Shown: positions 17,904-26,970, counted from the first letter of the stretch. The stretch is DNA of 53,243 bases from Corynebacterium gallinarum (GCF_014837045.1 NZ_JACSPR010000015.1:1-53243), one strand, 5' to 3'. The notes: a model not told the origin generated them from the letters alone. Translations and numbers: made by a program.

Positions 17904-18339
17904 GACCTAGTCAACTCTTGTGGGGTGATCTTCGCCTATCACCGCGCCCGAGACCCGGCGGTCAGGCGCCTGCGCGGAGGCTCGAGACTGTCCCGCAGGA
18001 GTGCCCCGAAGAGCCCCATCGGGCATGCTAGGGACGTCAGGCCGGGTCCGTCTGAACCGTGCCAGACGGTTTTATGGGGCTGCCAGAAGTGTGGATGGCG
18101 CCGGTGGCAACAACAGGAGCGGTAACCTTACAATCGGGAATAGGTAGACACCCTGGAGGATTGACCGGTTGGGACAACACGGTCGGAAGACAACAGGTAC
18201 GAGGATCCAGATTAGTGGCCCGATGCCAGCACACAGCTTCGGGGGATCCAACAAGCCGGGTCTGGCCATCTGCCACTCAACGGGTGAACATTGAAGAGCT
18301 CCCCTTTCCATCCGAAACCAACCTCATTGAGGAGTCCCC
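17904..18339. other. Intergenic region after uvrA
   Basis: 436 bases with no convincing gene. It contains a short hairpin just after uvrA (GGTGAT/ATCACC, 17924-17943), a better terminator-like hairpin at 18048-18074, and a TACAAT -10-like box (18129-18134) that could drive the secreted-protein gene at 18340 with a leader of about 200 bases. Only weak frames are present. Confidence 0.45.
18048..18074 (+). terminator. Possible uvrA terminator
   Basis: Stem CCGTCTG / CAGACGG around an eight-base loop, followed by TTTTA, 145 bases downstream of uvrA. Confidence 0.55.
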
Positions 18340-19008
18340 ATGAAAACCCGCGCGTTAACCCTCACCCTCGGAATCACCGCAGTCCTGTCCGCCAGTGCCC
18401 TCACCTCGCCGATTGCCAACGCAGCACAGCTCAACGTCGCTGGTGATACCTGCACTCTCACATTTTCCGACATTGACGTTCAAGCACTTGAGGAGCTCTA
18501 TCACGGGATGGGAGAAGGGGTGTTTGCAGATCTCAAGAAGGCCCTACCCTCGGTGAGAGGTGACATCGACCTGGTGATCGACAACGACGGTGATGTCAGC
18601 GAAGCAGTCTACGCCCGCATTGATGCCGCAGCTGTCGCCGCCAGCTTCAATGCGGGTGAATCGCGCTCTATTCTCGACGCGGGCATCCAATTCTCCCACT
18701 ACGAATCGTCCACAGAAGTGCTGGAGGCTGACACCTTCAGCAAGATGGAGGCTTCCGAACGGCTCGCGAGTGGTACGTCCGGGGTGGGGGGAGACTACCC
18801 GGGGTCAGCTCCGGCTGGCGCCATCATGGTCAAGGCCGTTGACCGCCTCCGGATCACTCTGGGGGACTGGCAGCGGATCGTCGATCAGGCGTGCGTTGAC
18901 GGCAGGTCAGGTACCTACAACCTGAAAGTCAAGGGCAGCGGTTCCTCCGGAAGCACGGATCTGTCCAGCCCGTCCGGTTCCTCCGTTGTCTCCTTCGGTT
19001 CCAGCTAG
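18340..19008 (+). CDS. Small secreted protein of unknown function
   Basis: 222 residues. A Sec signal peptide (about 1-28; KTRALTLTLGITAVLSAS...NAA) precedes a mature part with one Cys pair (C38 and C188), probably a disulfide. There is a Gly/Ser-rich stretch in the middle (about 147-158) and a Ser-rich C-terminal tail (GSGSSGSTDLSSPSGSS). No enzyme motif is recognised. Corynebacteria carry several such short exported proteins. Good ribosome site GAGGAG, 6 bases before the ATG. A strong hairpin follows the gene. Confidence 0.75.
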   Translation: MKTRALTLTLGITAVLSASALTSPIANAAQLNVAGDTCTLTFSDIDVQALEELYHGMGEGVFADLKKALPSVRGDIDLVIDNDGDVSEAVYARIDAAAVAASFNAGESRSILDAGIQFSHYESSTEVLEADTFSKMEASERLASGTSGVGGDYPGSAPAGAIMVKAVDRLRITLGDWQRIVDQACVDGRSGTYNLKVKGSGSSGSTDLSSPSGSSVVSFGSS

Positions 19009-19026
19009 TACCGCGGCTGTGAACTT

Positions 19027-19299
19027 TTGCCCCGTGGGCCGTCCTGCCCACGGGGCTTCGTCATACACCTTGGCCTTCCCCCCAGGTGCGTCCCGCTGCG
19101 CTCCAGCGACATGGACACGGGTGCGAGCAGTGGTGGGATCCACCGCCAGGTCCCGGCCGGGTTTTTCCTGCGCATCGACATGCAACTGCGGTTTGGCTTC
19201 GATCGATGTCAAGATGCCCGCGCACTGCCCGGCCTTGAATAGGACGTAGACCCACCACCAGGAGTAACCGATATCGACGCGGCTGACCCCCATGTGTTG
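19027..19299 (-). pseudogene. Relic of an IS5-family transposase
   Basis: On the minus strand an open stretch reads WWWVYVLFKAGQ, then ILTSIEAKPQLHVDAQ, then LAVDPTTARTRVHVAGAQRD. This follows, in order, the IS5/IS427-type pattern W-VY--F---G, L---L--DA, VD-T-VRAH-HAAGAR. The catalytic Asp position is kept (VDPT), but the conserved RAHQH is degraded and both ends of the gene are missing. I read it as a decayed insertion between the secreted-protein gene and the DUF2339 gene. Identification is by pattern only. Confidence 0.45.
19029..19056 (+). terminator. Hairpin after the secreted-protein gene
   Basis: An 11-bp perfect stem GCCCCGTGGGC / GCCCACGGGGC with a six-base loop, followed by TTCGTC. 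The T-run is weak, but position (20 bases after the stop) and stability fit a terminator. It lies at the end of an IS5-like relic on the other strand. Confidence 0.65.
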
Positions 19300-19330
19300 G
19301 TGCTGGTAGTGCTGCCTTTCGTAACAGTTC

Positions 19331-21484
19331 CTAACCGGTGGTGGTCTCGGCGGGGGTTGGGGTTGCGTCGTCACGCGTCGTGGCCCCGGTGCGCCGACCG
19401 CGCAGGGAGGCGATGGCCAGCAACGCCAGCCCGGAGAGCAGGAACGCGATGGCGCGTGGCACACCGCTGAGCGCTACGAGGTCGAAGAAGACCAGCTTGA
19501 CGGTGCCCGCGACGGCCAGGCCCACACCGGTCCACAGGGCGCCGGGTTCGGTGAGCAGCGAGCGGTGGAGCATGAGGACCGCGGCGAGCGCCATCCACAG
19601 GATGGACACCGTGGCATGGCCGATGAGGAAACCCAGATGCATGCCGGTGTTCCCGCCGATGAGGTTGCCCAGGTAGGTGGTGAGGGTGACGATCGCCGTG
19701 GCGGACAGATACAGCATCGTGGCTCCGACGAGCAGCTGCAGCCACAGTGGTCGGTGGTAGAAACTCTCCCGGGCCAGGATCGTTGCTGCGATGAACCCGA
19801 GGATGAGCACCGCCTGGATCAGCGCGGAGGTGTCGGTCAGCCAGACCGGCGCCAGCACGATTACATGGCGGAACAGCACACCGGTGATAGCCACGGCACC
19901 CAGCAGCCAGGCCACCCACGGCACCACACCGAGGTTCCTGTCCCGGGGAAGCTGACGCAACCAGATAAACAGTGCGGAACCGGCGATGAGATAGACGACC
20001 ACCGGCAGTGAACCGTCGAGGAACTGACCCGGTTCCATGGGTGGGCCGTTGTAGCGGATGCCCACCAGCACGGTGGCCACCAGTGCCAGGCCCATCACGG
20101 CGATGAGGCGTGCAATGCGCTGGTATTCCACCGGAGTGGTGGAGGCATAGAGTCCGTCCGTCTGGGTTGGCCGGTCCGACAGCACCGCGAACACACCGAT
20201 CGCCGCGATGAGAACCGCCGGCAGGAGGGTGAACCACACAGCATCCAGGCGGATGAGGGGGACCGACAGGCATGCGACGATCGGCACGGGGAGGACCACG
20301 CCCACCCAGGCGGCCACCGGATCCGTTTCGAAACTGCGCCAGTATTCCGCCAGGGCGATTTCCGAGCTGTCACCCTCGCGTGGCTTCACCGGATCCCACA
20401 GGGTCAGCACCACCAGCAGCACCGGGGTGATGATGCCCACGCTGGCGGCCGGGAGCATCAGGGCATCAGCGGAGGAGATGAGCATGAACTGCAGGATCGT
20501 GGCCATGATGGCCATCGCTAGACGGATGCGGTTGTCCGCCACGGTGTAACTGGCCAGCAGCGCGACAATGATGCCCGCGATCGGCCACCACGCATCGAAC
20601 GAGGCGGAGAACATCCAGGCCACCAGTGCGGTGACAATGGCGACTGCCAGCAGGACGGATCGGGCCTCGGCGCGGGCCTTGTCGTCCTTCTTGTCATCGG
20701 AGAGGCCGACCTCACGGTCACCACCGGACCCCAGCCCCAGCCTCCGGCCCAGGCCTGCCCAGGTCGCAGCCACGACCAGGAATACGGCGTTGCCCAGCAA
20801 CACCACCAGGGATCCCAGGCCCGGTGGCCACCATTCGAGGACGAAGATGAGGGCGGAGGTAGTGGCCACGAAGGCGATCTGCGCGGTCACCATCAGGGCG
20901 ATGATGCCCTCCACGCGCGTGCCGCGTTTGCGCAACCACGCCGCCGCACCGAAGAGCAGGGCACCCACCAGGTACGCGCCGAGGACCCGTCCCAGTGGCC
21001 CCAGCCAGCCACGTTGGATGGCCACGGAGACCAGCAGGATGATGCCGGCGATGGTGATCGCGGCGCCACCGATGGCGACGCCACGCATGATCTTCTCCTC
21101 CGTGGTCATCGGAGGCTTCGCCGGACGCTTCGGCTTCTCGGGGCGCGGATACGGATTGGGAACCCGTTGGGCCATCGGGGTCGACGGCCGCGGCGTGGGC
21201 TGTGGGGGAGCGGCCGGGGAAGTTACCGGGGGCGCCACCGGTGGCATCACTGGCGGGGTAGCGGCGACCGACGTCCCACCCGCAACCCCGGAGGAGACCT
21301 CTTGTGTTTGGGTGGGGGCGGCGTCGCCAAGCGGTACGGCGGTACGTGCCGGCTGTTCGGTGGTGTCCATGCGCGACACCAGCGCATCGATCTCCCGGCT
21401 GGCCTCCGCCATCGCGGACGCCGAGGCGGACAGCTTCGACAGGGCCGAACGTAGGGCCAGCCGATCGCGTTGTGTGAAGTTCAT
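19331..21484 (-). CDS. DUF2339 polytopic membrane protein
   Basis: 717 residues from ATG 21484 (MNFTQRDRLALRSAL). A short N-terminal coiled-coil (about 5-45) and a Pro-rich linker (about 55-135, ending RPEKPKRPAKPP) are followed by about 20 close-packed hydrophobic helices to residue 700 and a Thr-rich cytosolic tail. This is the DUF2339 layout; some family members are annotated as heat-shock-linked membrane proteins, but no activity is established. There is no ribosome site. TACCCT ends 6 bases before the ATG, so it is probably leaderless. A longer frame from 21529 is open but unlikely. Confidence 0.82.
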   Translation of the reverse strand: MNFTQRDRLALRSALSKLSASASAMAEASREIDALVSRMDTTEQPARTAVPLGDAAPTQTQEVSSGVAGGTSVAATPPVMPPVAPPVTSPAAPPQPTPRPSTPMAQRVPNPYPRPEKPKRPAKPPMTTEEKIMRGVAIGGAAITIAGIILLVSVAIQRGWLGPLGRVLGAYLVGALLFGAAAWLRKRGTRVEGIIALMVTAQIAFVATTSALIFVLEWWPPGLGSLVVLLGNAVFLVVAATWAGLGRRLGLGSGGDREVGLSDDKKDDKARAEARSVLLAVAIVTALVAWMFSASFDAWWPIAGIIVALLASYTVADNRIRLAMAIMATILQFMLISSADALMLPAASVGIITPVLLVVLTLWDPVKPREGDSSEIALAEYWRSFETDPVAAWVGVVLPVPIVACLSVPLIRLDAVWFTLLPAVLIAAIGVFAVLSDRPTQTDGLYASTTPVEYQRIARLIAVMGLALVATVLVGIRYNGPPMEPGQFLDGSLPVVVYLIAGSALFIWLRQLPRDRNLGVVPWVAWLLGAVAITGVLFRHVIVLAPVWLTDTSALIQAVLILGFIAATILARESFYHRPLWLQLLVGATMLYLSATAIVTLTTYLGNLIGGNTGMHLGFLIGHATVSILWMALAAVLMLHRSLLTEPGALWTGVGLAVAGTVKLVFFDLVALSGVPRAIAFLLSGLALLAIASLRGRRTGATTRDDATPTPAETTTG

Positions 21485-21588
21485 AACTTGAGGGTAGGAC
21501 GATATCCACTGGCCAGCCCGGGATGTCACCAGTTTGTTATAGAAGCATGGGGTTTGTCTGAAAAAGTTGCTGTGGACAGTGGACGTTT

Positions 21589-21617
21589 TTGCCTTTTGTG
21601 GTTTATGCTGTTAGAGT
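21589..21617 (+). promoter_or_regulatory. Promoter of the infC-rpmI-rplT operon
   Basis: TTGCCT (21589-21594) and TAGAGT (21612-21617) with a 17-base spacer; transcription would start near 21624, giving infC a leader of about 250 bases. Confidence 0.5.
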
Positions 21618-21771
21618 TCTTACCACTACCGCCTGGTGCGTATTTATACGGATCAGGCCGCAAGAGGAGATCTTCCCACCTAAGGCCGCCGAGCAATCGG
21701 TTGGATACAGGTAAAGCAAGTAGTGCTGACACGGACTAGTGCCCGTGTACAACTCTTGATAAGTCAGATCT

Positions 21772-21802
21772 CCCGTTCATCCCAGTGGATGAGCGGGCTT
21801 TT
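21772..21802 (+). terminator. Terminator-like attenuator hairpin in the infC leader
   Basis: Stem CCCGTTCATCC / GGATGAGCGGG (11 bp, one mismatch) with a four-base loop, followed by CTTTTGG, 76 bases before the infC start. Position and shape fit leader attenuation of the IF3-L35-L20 operon. The leader could also give a stable small RNA of about 180 bases (21624-21803). Confidence 0.65.
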
Positions 21803-21877
21803 GGTCTGTAACGGGGCAATCACCTCAAGTGGTACGGTACGTCATCAATTTCCCGCACTGCTAACAGAGGAGTCCAC

Positions 21878-22399
21878 ATCAGCGCTGAAGCTCGCATCAA
21901 TGAGCGTATCCGAGTTCCTGAGGTCCGTCTTGTCGGTCCCAATGGTGAGCAGGTAGGCATCGTCCGTATCGAGGACGCCCGCAAGCTCGCGTTCGACGCA
22001 GATCTTGATCTGGTCGAGGTTGCACCCACTGCCAAGCCACCGGTCTGCAAGATCATGGACTACGGAAAGTTCAAGTACGAAGCAGCCCAAAAGGCCCGCG
22101 AGTCACGCAAGAATCAGCAGCAGACCGTAGTCAAGGAGCAGAAGCTTCGTCCCAAGATCGATAGTCATGATTATGAGACGAAGAAGAGCAATGTGATCCG
22201 CTTCCTTGAGAAGGGATCCAAGGTCAAGGTCACGATCATGTTCCGTGGTCGTGAGCAGGCCCGCCCAGAACTTGGCTACAGGCTCCTCGAGCGTCTGGCA
22301 AATGACGTAGCCGAATACGGTGTCGTCGAAACCCGTGCGAAGCAGGATGGCCGCAACATGACGATGGTCATCGGTCCGCTCCGCAAGGGCAAGAACTAA
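21878..22399 (+). CDS. infC: Translation initiation factor IF-3 (ATC start)
   Basis: 173 residues beginning at an ATC codon (21878-21880), with ribosome site AGAGGAG six bases upstream; the first codons read (M)[19 protein letters not shown], the usual IF3 N-terminus. The next in-frame ATG, at 22055, would remove the whole N-terminal domain. IF3 binds the 30S subunit, discriminates against non-AUG start codons and prevents subunit joining. A rare start codon on its own message is the known basis of IF3 autoregulation (AUU in E. coli). N-domain about 1-70, linker helix about 70-90 ([11 protein letters not shown]), C-domain to the end. First gene of infC-rpmI-rplT. Confidence 0.95.
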   Translation: MSAEARINERIRVPEVRLVGPNGEQVGIVRIEDARKLAFDADLDLVEVAPTAKPPVCKIMDYGKFKYEAAQKARESRKNQQQTVVKEQKLRPKIDSHDYETKKSNVIRFLEKGSKVKVTIMFRGREQARPELGYRLLERLANDVAEYGVVETRAKQDGRNMTMVIGPLRKGKN

Positions 22400-22427
22400 A
22401 CACGATTAGGGTTTAAGGACAACTTTC

Positions 22428-22622
22428 ATGAAGAACAAGACCCACAAGGGCACCGCTAAGCGCGTCAAGGTGACTGGTTCCGGCAAGCTCGTCCGCGAGC
22501 AGGCTAACCGTCGCCACCTCCTCGAGGGCAAGCCCTCCACCCGCACCCGTCGCCTGAAGGGCATTGTCGAGGTTTCCCCCGCGGACACCAAGCGCATGAA
22601 GCGACTGCTCGGCAAGGCGTAA
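22428..22622 (+). CDS. rpmI: 50S ribosomal protein L35
   Basis: 64 residues, basic throughout ([19 protein letters not shown], then [16 protein letters not shown]), full length for L35. It starts 28 bases after infC with AAGGAC upstream of the ATG. Middle gene of the IF3-L35-L20 operon. Confidence 0.97.
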   Translation: MKNKTHKGTAKRVKVTGSGKLVREQANRRHLLEGKPSTRTRRLKGIVEVSPADTKRMKRLLGKA

Positions 22623-22679
22623 CAGACGCCCGTCTGCACCCATTCCACTTTTCAAGATCAGATTTAAGGAAGTACCACC

Positions 22680-23066
22680 GTGGCACGTGTCAAGCGGTCC
22701 GTCAACGCTAAGAAGAAGCGTCGCGAAATTCTGAAGTCCGCAAAGGGCTACCGCGGCCAGCGCTCCCGCCTTTACCGTAAGGCGAAGGAACAGTGGCTGC
22801 ACTCCATGACCTACGCGTACCGCGATCGTCGCGCACGCAAGGGTGAGTTCCGTAAGCTGTGGATCCAGCGCATCAACGCTGCTGCCCGCATGAACGGCAT
22901 CACCTACAACCGTCTCATCCAGGGCCTGCGCCTTGCTGAGATCGAGGTCGACCGCAAGATCCTCGCCGATCTGGCTGTCAACGACTTCGCTGCTTTCTCC
23001 GCCATCTGCGAGGCTGCCAAGGCTGCCCTGCCAGAGGACGTCAACGCACCGAAGGCTGCTGCATAA
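22680..23066 (+). CDS. rplT: 50S ribosomal protein L20
   Basis: 128 residues starting at GTG (ribosome site AAGGAAG, 9 bases upstream). Hallmarks are [34 protein letters not shown] and the [20 protein letters not shown] helix. L20 is an early 23S rRNA assembly protein and in many bacteria represses its own operon by binding the leader. Whether it binds the leader hairpin here is unknown. The operon ends at the strong terminator just downstream. Confidence 0.97.
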   Translation: MARVKRSVNAKKKRREILKSAKGYRGQRSRLYRKAKEQWLHSMTYAYRDRRARKGEFRKLWIQRINAAARMNGITYNRLIQGLRLAEIEVDRKILADLAVNDFAAFSAICEAAKAALPEDVNAPKAAA

Positions 23067-23096
23067 GACACTGCTTAACGCAGTGCCTGCACACTA

Positions 23097-23159
23097 AGAA
23101 CCTGTCCCTCCCCGTCACCCGGTCTATCCGGGCGCGCGGTGGGGGACAGGTTCTTTTTT
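23097..23159 (+). terminator. infC-rpmI-rplT terminator
   Basis: Outer stem AGAACCTGTCC / GGGACAGGTTCT enclosing a smaller hairpin, followed by TTTTTT, 30 bases after rplT. Confidence 0.93.
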
Positions 23160-23166
23160 GTTTGTG

Positions 23167-23574
23167 TTAGCTGATGGTCGCCAGCAGCTCGATGCAGGCC
23201 TTCTCGCAGCGGCGGCAGGCCTCCGCGCACAGCCGGCAGTGCTCATCGTGGTCGGCGTGGCGCTCGCATTCCTCGGCGCAGGCCAGACACGCGGCGATGC
23301 AGGCGTTGAGCTGGGCGCGCACCACGGTCAGGTTGCTGCCGGTGCGTCGGCTGAGCACCGCGACGGTGGTGGCGCAGATGTCTGCGCAGTCCAGGTCGGT
23401 GCGGATGCAGTTGCGCATCTCGGCCACCGCGTCCTCCGCCAGGCAGGCGTCGGCGCAGGCGGTGCAGGCCTGGGCGCATGCGGTTGCGGCCTCCAGGGCC
23501 GCCACGAGCTTGTCGACGTCGAGACCATCCGTAGGATTCGGATGCGCGGTGATCATGGTTTTGATGTTGCTCAT
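23167..23574 (-). CDS. Cys-rich four-helix-bundle protein (DUF326, copper-storage-like)
   Basis: 135 residues with 16 Cys, mostly spaced CxxxC or CxxC along four predicted helices (ACAQACTACADAC, NCIRTDLDCADIC, ACIAACLACAEEC, HCRLCAEACRRCEKAC). This is the DUF326 pattern, shared with Csp proteins that store Cu(I) ions inside a helix bundle. There is no signal peptide, so a cytosolic (Csp3-like) protein is likely. Copper storage is inferred from the family. Ribosome site AAGGAGA lies just before the ATG. It converges on the rplT terminator and diverges from ugpA, with a Pho-box-like array in between. No copper regulator or transporter is adjacent. Confidence 0.85.
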   Translation of the reverse strand: MSNIKTMITAHPNPTDGLDVDKLVAALEAATACAQACTACADACLAEDAVAEMRNCIRTDLDCADICATTVAVLSRRTGSNLTVVRAQLNACIAACLACAEECERHADHDEHCRLCAEACRRCEKACIELLATIS

Positions 23575-23643
23575 GGTATCTCCTTGATCTGTTCATGGGG
23601 GGTGTCCCCGCCGAGGGTAGCGAAAAGCCGTGACGGTGACCGT

Positions 23644-23687
23644 CGGTCACGGGGATTTCACCCGGCGTTCACCCCAAACTCATGGTC
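23644..23687 (+). promoter_or_regulatory. Pho-box-like array upstream of ugpA
   Basis: Four consecutive 11-base units (starting at 23644, 23655, 23666, 23677), each with TCA at positions 4-6; the first three read GGTCAC, TTTCACCC and GTTCACCC. PhoP/PhoR-type regulators of actinobacteria bind 11-bp direct repeats with a GTTCACC core, and the C. glutamicum PhoR site contains GTGAA, the complement of TTCAC. The array lies 73 bases before the ugpA start. Confidence 0.65.
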
Positions 23688-23760
23688 TAGAGATTTGTAA
23701 CCTCATCAATTCACATAGAGATCACCATTCTGACACCTGGGCCCCATAGTATTCCGCTTC

Positions 23761-24690
23761 GTGTCCACAACTCTTCTCGAGCCGGAAGTGGACGATCTCA
23801 GAAAGAAAGCCAAGCGTTCCCGTAGGAACGAGTGGTGGTTGGCTGCTGTCCTTCTGGCGCCCAACCTGCTGCTGCTGGCACTTTTCACCTATCGTCCCCT
23901 TCTGGACAACTTCCGTCTGTCCTTTTTCAGTTGGAACATCTCCTCACCGACCTCCACCTTCATCGGGCTGGACAACTACATTGAGTTCTTCACCCGCGCG
24001 GACACCGCGCAGGTGGTGTTCAACACCGTGGTGTTCACCTTCTTCGCGGTCGCCGGATCAATGTTCTTCGGCCTGGCTCTGGCAATGCTGCTGGATCAGA
24101 AACTCCGAGGCCGGAACTTCGTCCGGTCCATGGTGTTCGCGCCGTTCGTGATCTCCGGTGCCGCCGTCGGTGTGGCGTTCCAATTCGTCTTCGACCCGAA
24201 CTTCGGCCTGGTGCAGGATCTGCTCGGCCGTATCGGGGTGGATACACCCAACTTCTATCAGGACCCCAACTGGGCCATGTTCATGGTGACCTTCACCTTC
24301 ATCTGGAAGAACCTGGGGTACTCCTTCGTCATCTACCTCGCCGCCCTGCAGGGGCTGAACAGGGATCTCGCGGAGGCCGCCGCCGTCGACGGCGCCAGTG
24401 CGTGGACCAGATTCTGGCGCGTCACCCTGCCGCAGCTGCGCCCCACCACGTTCTTCCTGTCCATCACCGTGCTGCTCAGCTCTGTGCAGGTCTTCGACAT
24501 CATCCACACGATGACCAGGGGAGGCCCTTTGGGCAACGGAACCACCACGCTGGTGTACCAGGTCTACACCGAGACCTTCACCAACTACCGGGCCGGATAC
24601 GGCGCGACAGTGTCCACCATCCTCTTCCTCACCCTCCTGATCATCACCGCCATTCAGGTCCGCTACATGGATAGGGGGGCCAGAAAATAA
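23761..24690 (+). CDS. ugpA: Glycerol-3-phosphate ABC transporter permease UgpA
   Basis: 309 residues with a basic N-terminus and six predicted membrane helices, the first near 28-48. The EAA loop that docks on the ATPase reads EAAAVDGASAWTRFWRVTLP. It belongs to the carbohydrate-uptake-1 (MalF/UgpA) family. Assignment to sn-glycerol-3-phosphate or glycerophosphodiesters rests on the ugpAEBC order known from corynebacteria, the phosphodiesterase next door and the Pho-box array. The start is GTG 23761 without a clear ribosome site; a TAGTAT box 8 bases upstream would make the message nearly leaderless. The stop overlaps the ugpE start (TAATG). Confidence 0.88.
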   Translation: MSTTLLEPEVDDLRKKAKRSRRNEWWLAAVLLAPNLLLLALFTYRPLLDNFRLSFFSWNISSPTSTFIGLDNYIEFFTRADTAQVVFNTVVFTFFAVAGSMFFGLALAMLLDQKLRGRNFVRSMVFAPFVISGAAVGVAFQFVFDPNFGLVQDLLGRIGVDTPNFYQDPNWAMFMVTFTFIWKNLGYSFVIYLAALQGLNRDLAEAAAVDGASAWTRFWRVTLPQLRPTTFFLSITVLLSSVQVFDIIHTMTRGGPLGNGTTTLVYQVYTETFTNYRAGYGATVSTILFLTLLIITAIQVRYMDRGARK

Positions 24691-25526
24691 TGATTGCCAC
24701 CGACCGCGGTCCACTCATCAAGATCATGGGTTATGCGAGCATGATCCTCGCCGTGGTGTTCATCGGCCTGCCCCTGGTGTTCATCGTGCTCACCAGCTTC
24801 AAACAGCAGTCCGAGATCTACACCCAGCCGGTGACCTGGCTGCCGGAGCAGTTCAACTTCGACAACTACCGCAATGTATTCGACCGGGTGCCGTTCTTCG
24901 ACTACTTCCGCAACTCGATCCTGATCACCGTCATCCTGTGCACGATCAAGATCATCCTGGGCATCATCTCCGCGTACGCGCTGGCGATCCTGCGCTTCCC
25001 GGGCCGCAACCTCGTGTTCCTCCTGGTCATCTCCGCACTGATGGTGCCCTCCGAGGTGACGGTGATCTCCAACTATGCGCTGGCCAGCCAGCTCGGTTGG
25101 CGTGACACCTACCAGGGCATCATCATCCCGCTGGCGGGTATCGCATTCGGCACCTTCCTCATGCGCAACCACTTCATGTCGATTCCCCACGAGTTGATCG
25201 AGGCGGCGCGCATGGACCACTGCGGCCACTTCCGGCTGCTGTGGAAGGTGCTGCTGCCCATCTCCCTGCCCACCATCGTGGCGTTTTCCATGATCACCAT
25301 CGTCAACGAGTGGAACCAGTACCTCTGGCCGTTCCTGATGGCGGAAACCGAGGCCTCGGCGACCCTGCCGATCGGCCTGACCATGCTGCAGAACAACGAG
25401 GGTGTCTCCAACTGGGGTCCCGTCATGGCGGCCACCATCATGACCATGCTCCCGGTTCTGGTGATGTTCCTCGCCCTGCAGCAGTACATGATCAAGGGCC
25501 TGATCTCGGGTGCGGTCAAGGGCTAA
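24690..25526 (+). CDS. ugpE: Glycerol-3-phosphate ABC transporter permease UgpE
   Basis: 278 residues, MalG/UgpE-type permease with six helices. The EAA loop reads EAARMDHCGHFRLLWKVLLP, and the C-terminal end IKGLISGAVKG is typical of the family. Translationally coupled to ugpA by the TAATG overlap. It forms the membrane channel with UgpA; both are fed by the UgpB binding protein and powered by UgpC. Confidence 0.9.
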   Translation: MIATDRGPLIKIMGYASMILAVVFIGLPLVFIVLTSFKQQSEIYTQPVTWLPEQFNFDNYRNVFDRVPFFDYFRNSILITVILCTIKIILGIISAYALAILRFPGRNLVFLLVISALMVPSEVTVISNYALASQLGWRDTYQGIIIPLAGIAFGTFLMRNHFMSIPHELIEAARMDHCGHFRLLWKVLLPISLPTIVAFSMITIVNEWNQYLWPFLMAETEASATLPIGLTMLQNNEGVSNWGPVMAATIMTMLPVLVMFLALQQYMIKGLISGAVKG

Positions 25527-25605
25527 AGCGGCCCGGGATCCCACCCGCCACAACTGAATAACCCACCTCTTTTTAACACCCTTTCTGAAAGGTCACCGAA
25601 GACCC

Positions 25606-26931
25606 ATGTCTTTCAACCCACAGCTGAGCCGCCGCCACTTCCTCGCCGCCGTCGGTGTCGCCGGAGCGGGCGCCACCCTGACCGCCTGTGCCGGCACCGG
25701 AGCCAGCACCGATTCCGCCGATGCCACCACCGCCGAGGGCGCGACCAACACCATCGTCTGGTGGTCCAACCACCCCGGTAACTCCAAGGACGTGGAGCTG
25801 GAGATCATCGCCCGCTTCGAGGAGGAGAACCCGGACCTGACGGTCCAGCTTGTCGACGCCGGCGCCAACTACGCCGAGGTCTCTCAGAAGTTCAACGCCG
25901 CCCTGTCCGGCGGTGACCTCCCCGATGTGGTCGTGCTCTCCGACACCGAGTGGTTCAACTTCGCCCTCAACGGCGCCACCGCCAACATCGATGAGGTGGC
26001 CAAGCGCAACAACATCGACACCTCCTCCTACGTCGATTCCCTCTACAACGACTATGAGCACAAGGGTGGCCACTACGGTCTGCCGTTCGCCCGTTCCACC
26101 ACGCTGTTCTACTACAACCGCGAACTGTGGAACGAAGCCGGTCTGCCGGACCGCGGCCCGGAGTCCTGGGAGGAGTTCAGCGAGTGGGGCCCGAAGATCC
26201 AGGAGGCCATGGACTCCGGACACGCCCTCGGCTGGGGCGACGCAGTCAACTACCTGTCCTGGACCTTCGAGGGTCCGATGTGGTCCCTCGGCGGCAACTA
26301 CTCCGAGGGTTGGGAATCCCGCCTGACCACCCCGGAGACCATCCGCTCCGTCGAGTGGCTCAAGTCCACCGTCGACGAGGGCTGGGCCACCGTCTCCACC
26401 GACATCACCAACGAGTTCGCCACCGGCATCGTCGGTTCCTGCATCCAGTCCACCGGCAGCCTGTCCTCCGTCGAGGCGGCCGCCACCTTCGACTGGGCTG
26501 TGGCACCCCTGCCGAACCCCACCGGTGAGGGCGCCTGCCCGACCGGCGGCGCAGGCCTGGGCATCCCCTCCGGCATCTCCGAGGAGCGTCAGGACAACGC
26601 CATCAAGTTCATCGACTTCCTCACCAACTCCGCCAACACCGGCTACTGGTCCCGCGAGACCGGTTACGTCCCGGTCCGCAAGGACGCCGCCGAGGATCCG
26701 GAGCACCGCGCATTCCTCGATGAGAACCCGGCCTACAACGTCGCCGTCGAGCAGCTGCCCGACACCCGCGTGCAGGACAACTACCGTGTGCTGCTGCCCA
26801 ACGGTGACCGCACCATCGGTGACGCACTGGAGAAGATCTGCCTGACCGGTGCTGACATCGATGTCACCCTGGCCGAGACCGAGCAGCAGCTCGACACCAT
26901 CTACAAGCGCGACATCGAACCACTGCTCTAA
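25606..26931 (+). CDS. ugpB: Glycerol-3-phosphate-binding lipoprotein UgpB
   Basis: 441 residues, extracellular solute-binding protein family 1. The signal peptide holds both a twin-arginine motif (SRRHFLAAVG, about 8-17) and a lipobox (ATLTAC, Cys near 28), so it is probably a Tat-exported, membrane-anchored lipoprotein. The mature part has the family's IVWWSNHPG start and the LPFARSTTLFYYN segment of UgpB-like binders. It lies 79 bases after ugpE, with GAAAGG before the ATG. Substrate is inferred from operon context. Confidence 0.9.
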   Translation: MSFNPQLSRRHFLAAVGVAGAGATLTACAGTGASTDSADATTAEGATNTIVWWSNHPGNSKDVELEIIARFEEENPDLTVQLVDAGANYAEVSQKFNAALSGGDLPDVVVLSDTEWFNFALNGATANIDEVAKRNNIDTSSYVDSLYNDYEHKGGHYGLPFARSTTLFYYNRELWNEAGLPDRGPESWEEFSEWGPKIQEAMDSGHALGWGDAVNYLSWTFEGPMWSLGGNYSEGWESRLTTPETIRSVEWLKSTVDEGWATVSTDITNEFATGIVGSCIQSTGSLSSVEAAATFDWAVAPLPNPTGEGACPTGGAGLGIPSGISEERQDNAIKFIDFLTNSANTGYWSRETGYVPVRKDAAEDPEHRAFLDENPAYNVAVEQLPDTRVQDNYRVLLPNGDRTIGDALEKICLTGADIDVTLAETEQQLDTIYKRDIEPLL

Positions 26932-26970
26932 GAACCGTCCGCTTTCGTCAGTCAAGAAGGAAACAACACC

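Noticed and set aside
18986..19249. Small plus-strand genes after the secreted-protein gene
   Set aside because: No ribosome site or family; they overlap the IS5-type relic and the terminator hairpin.
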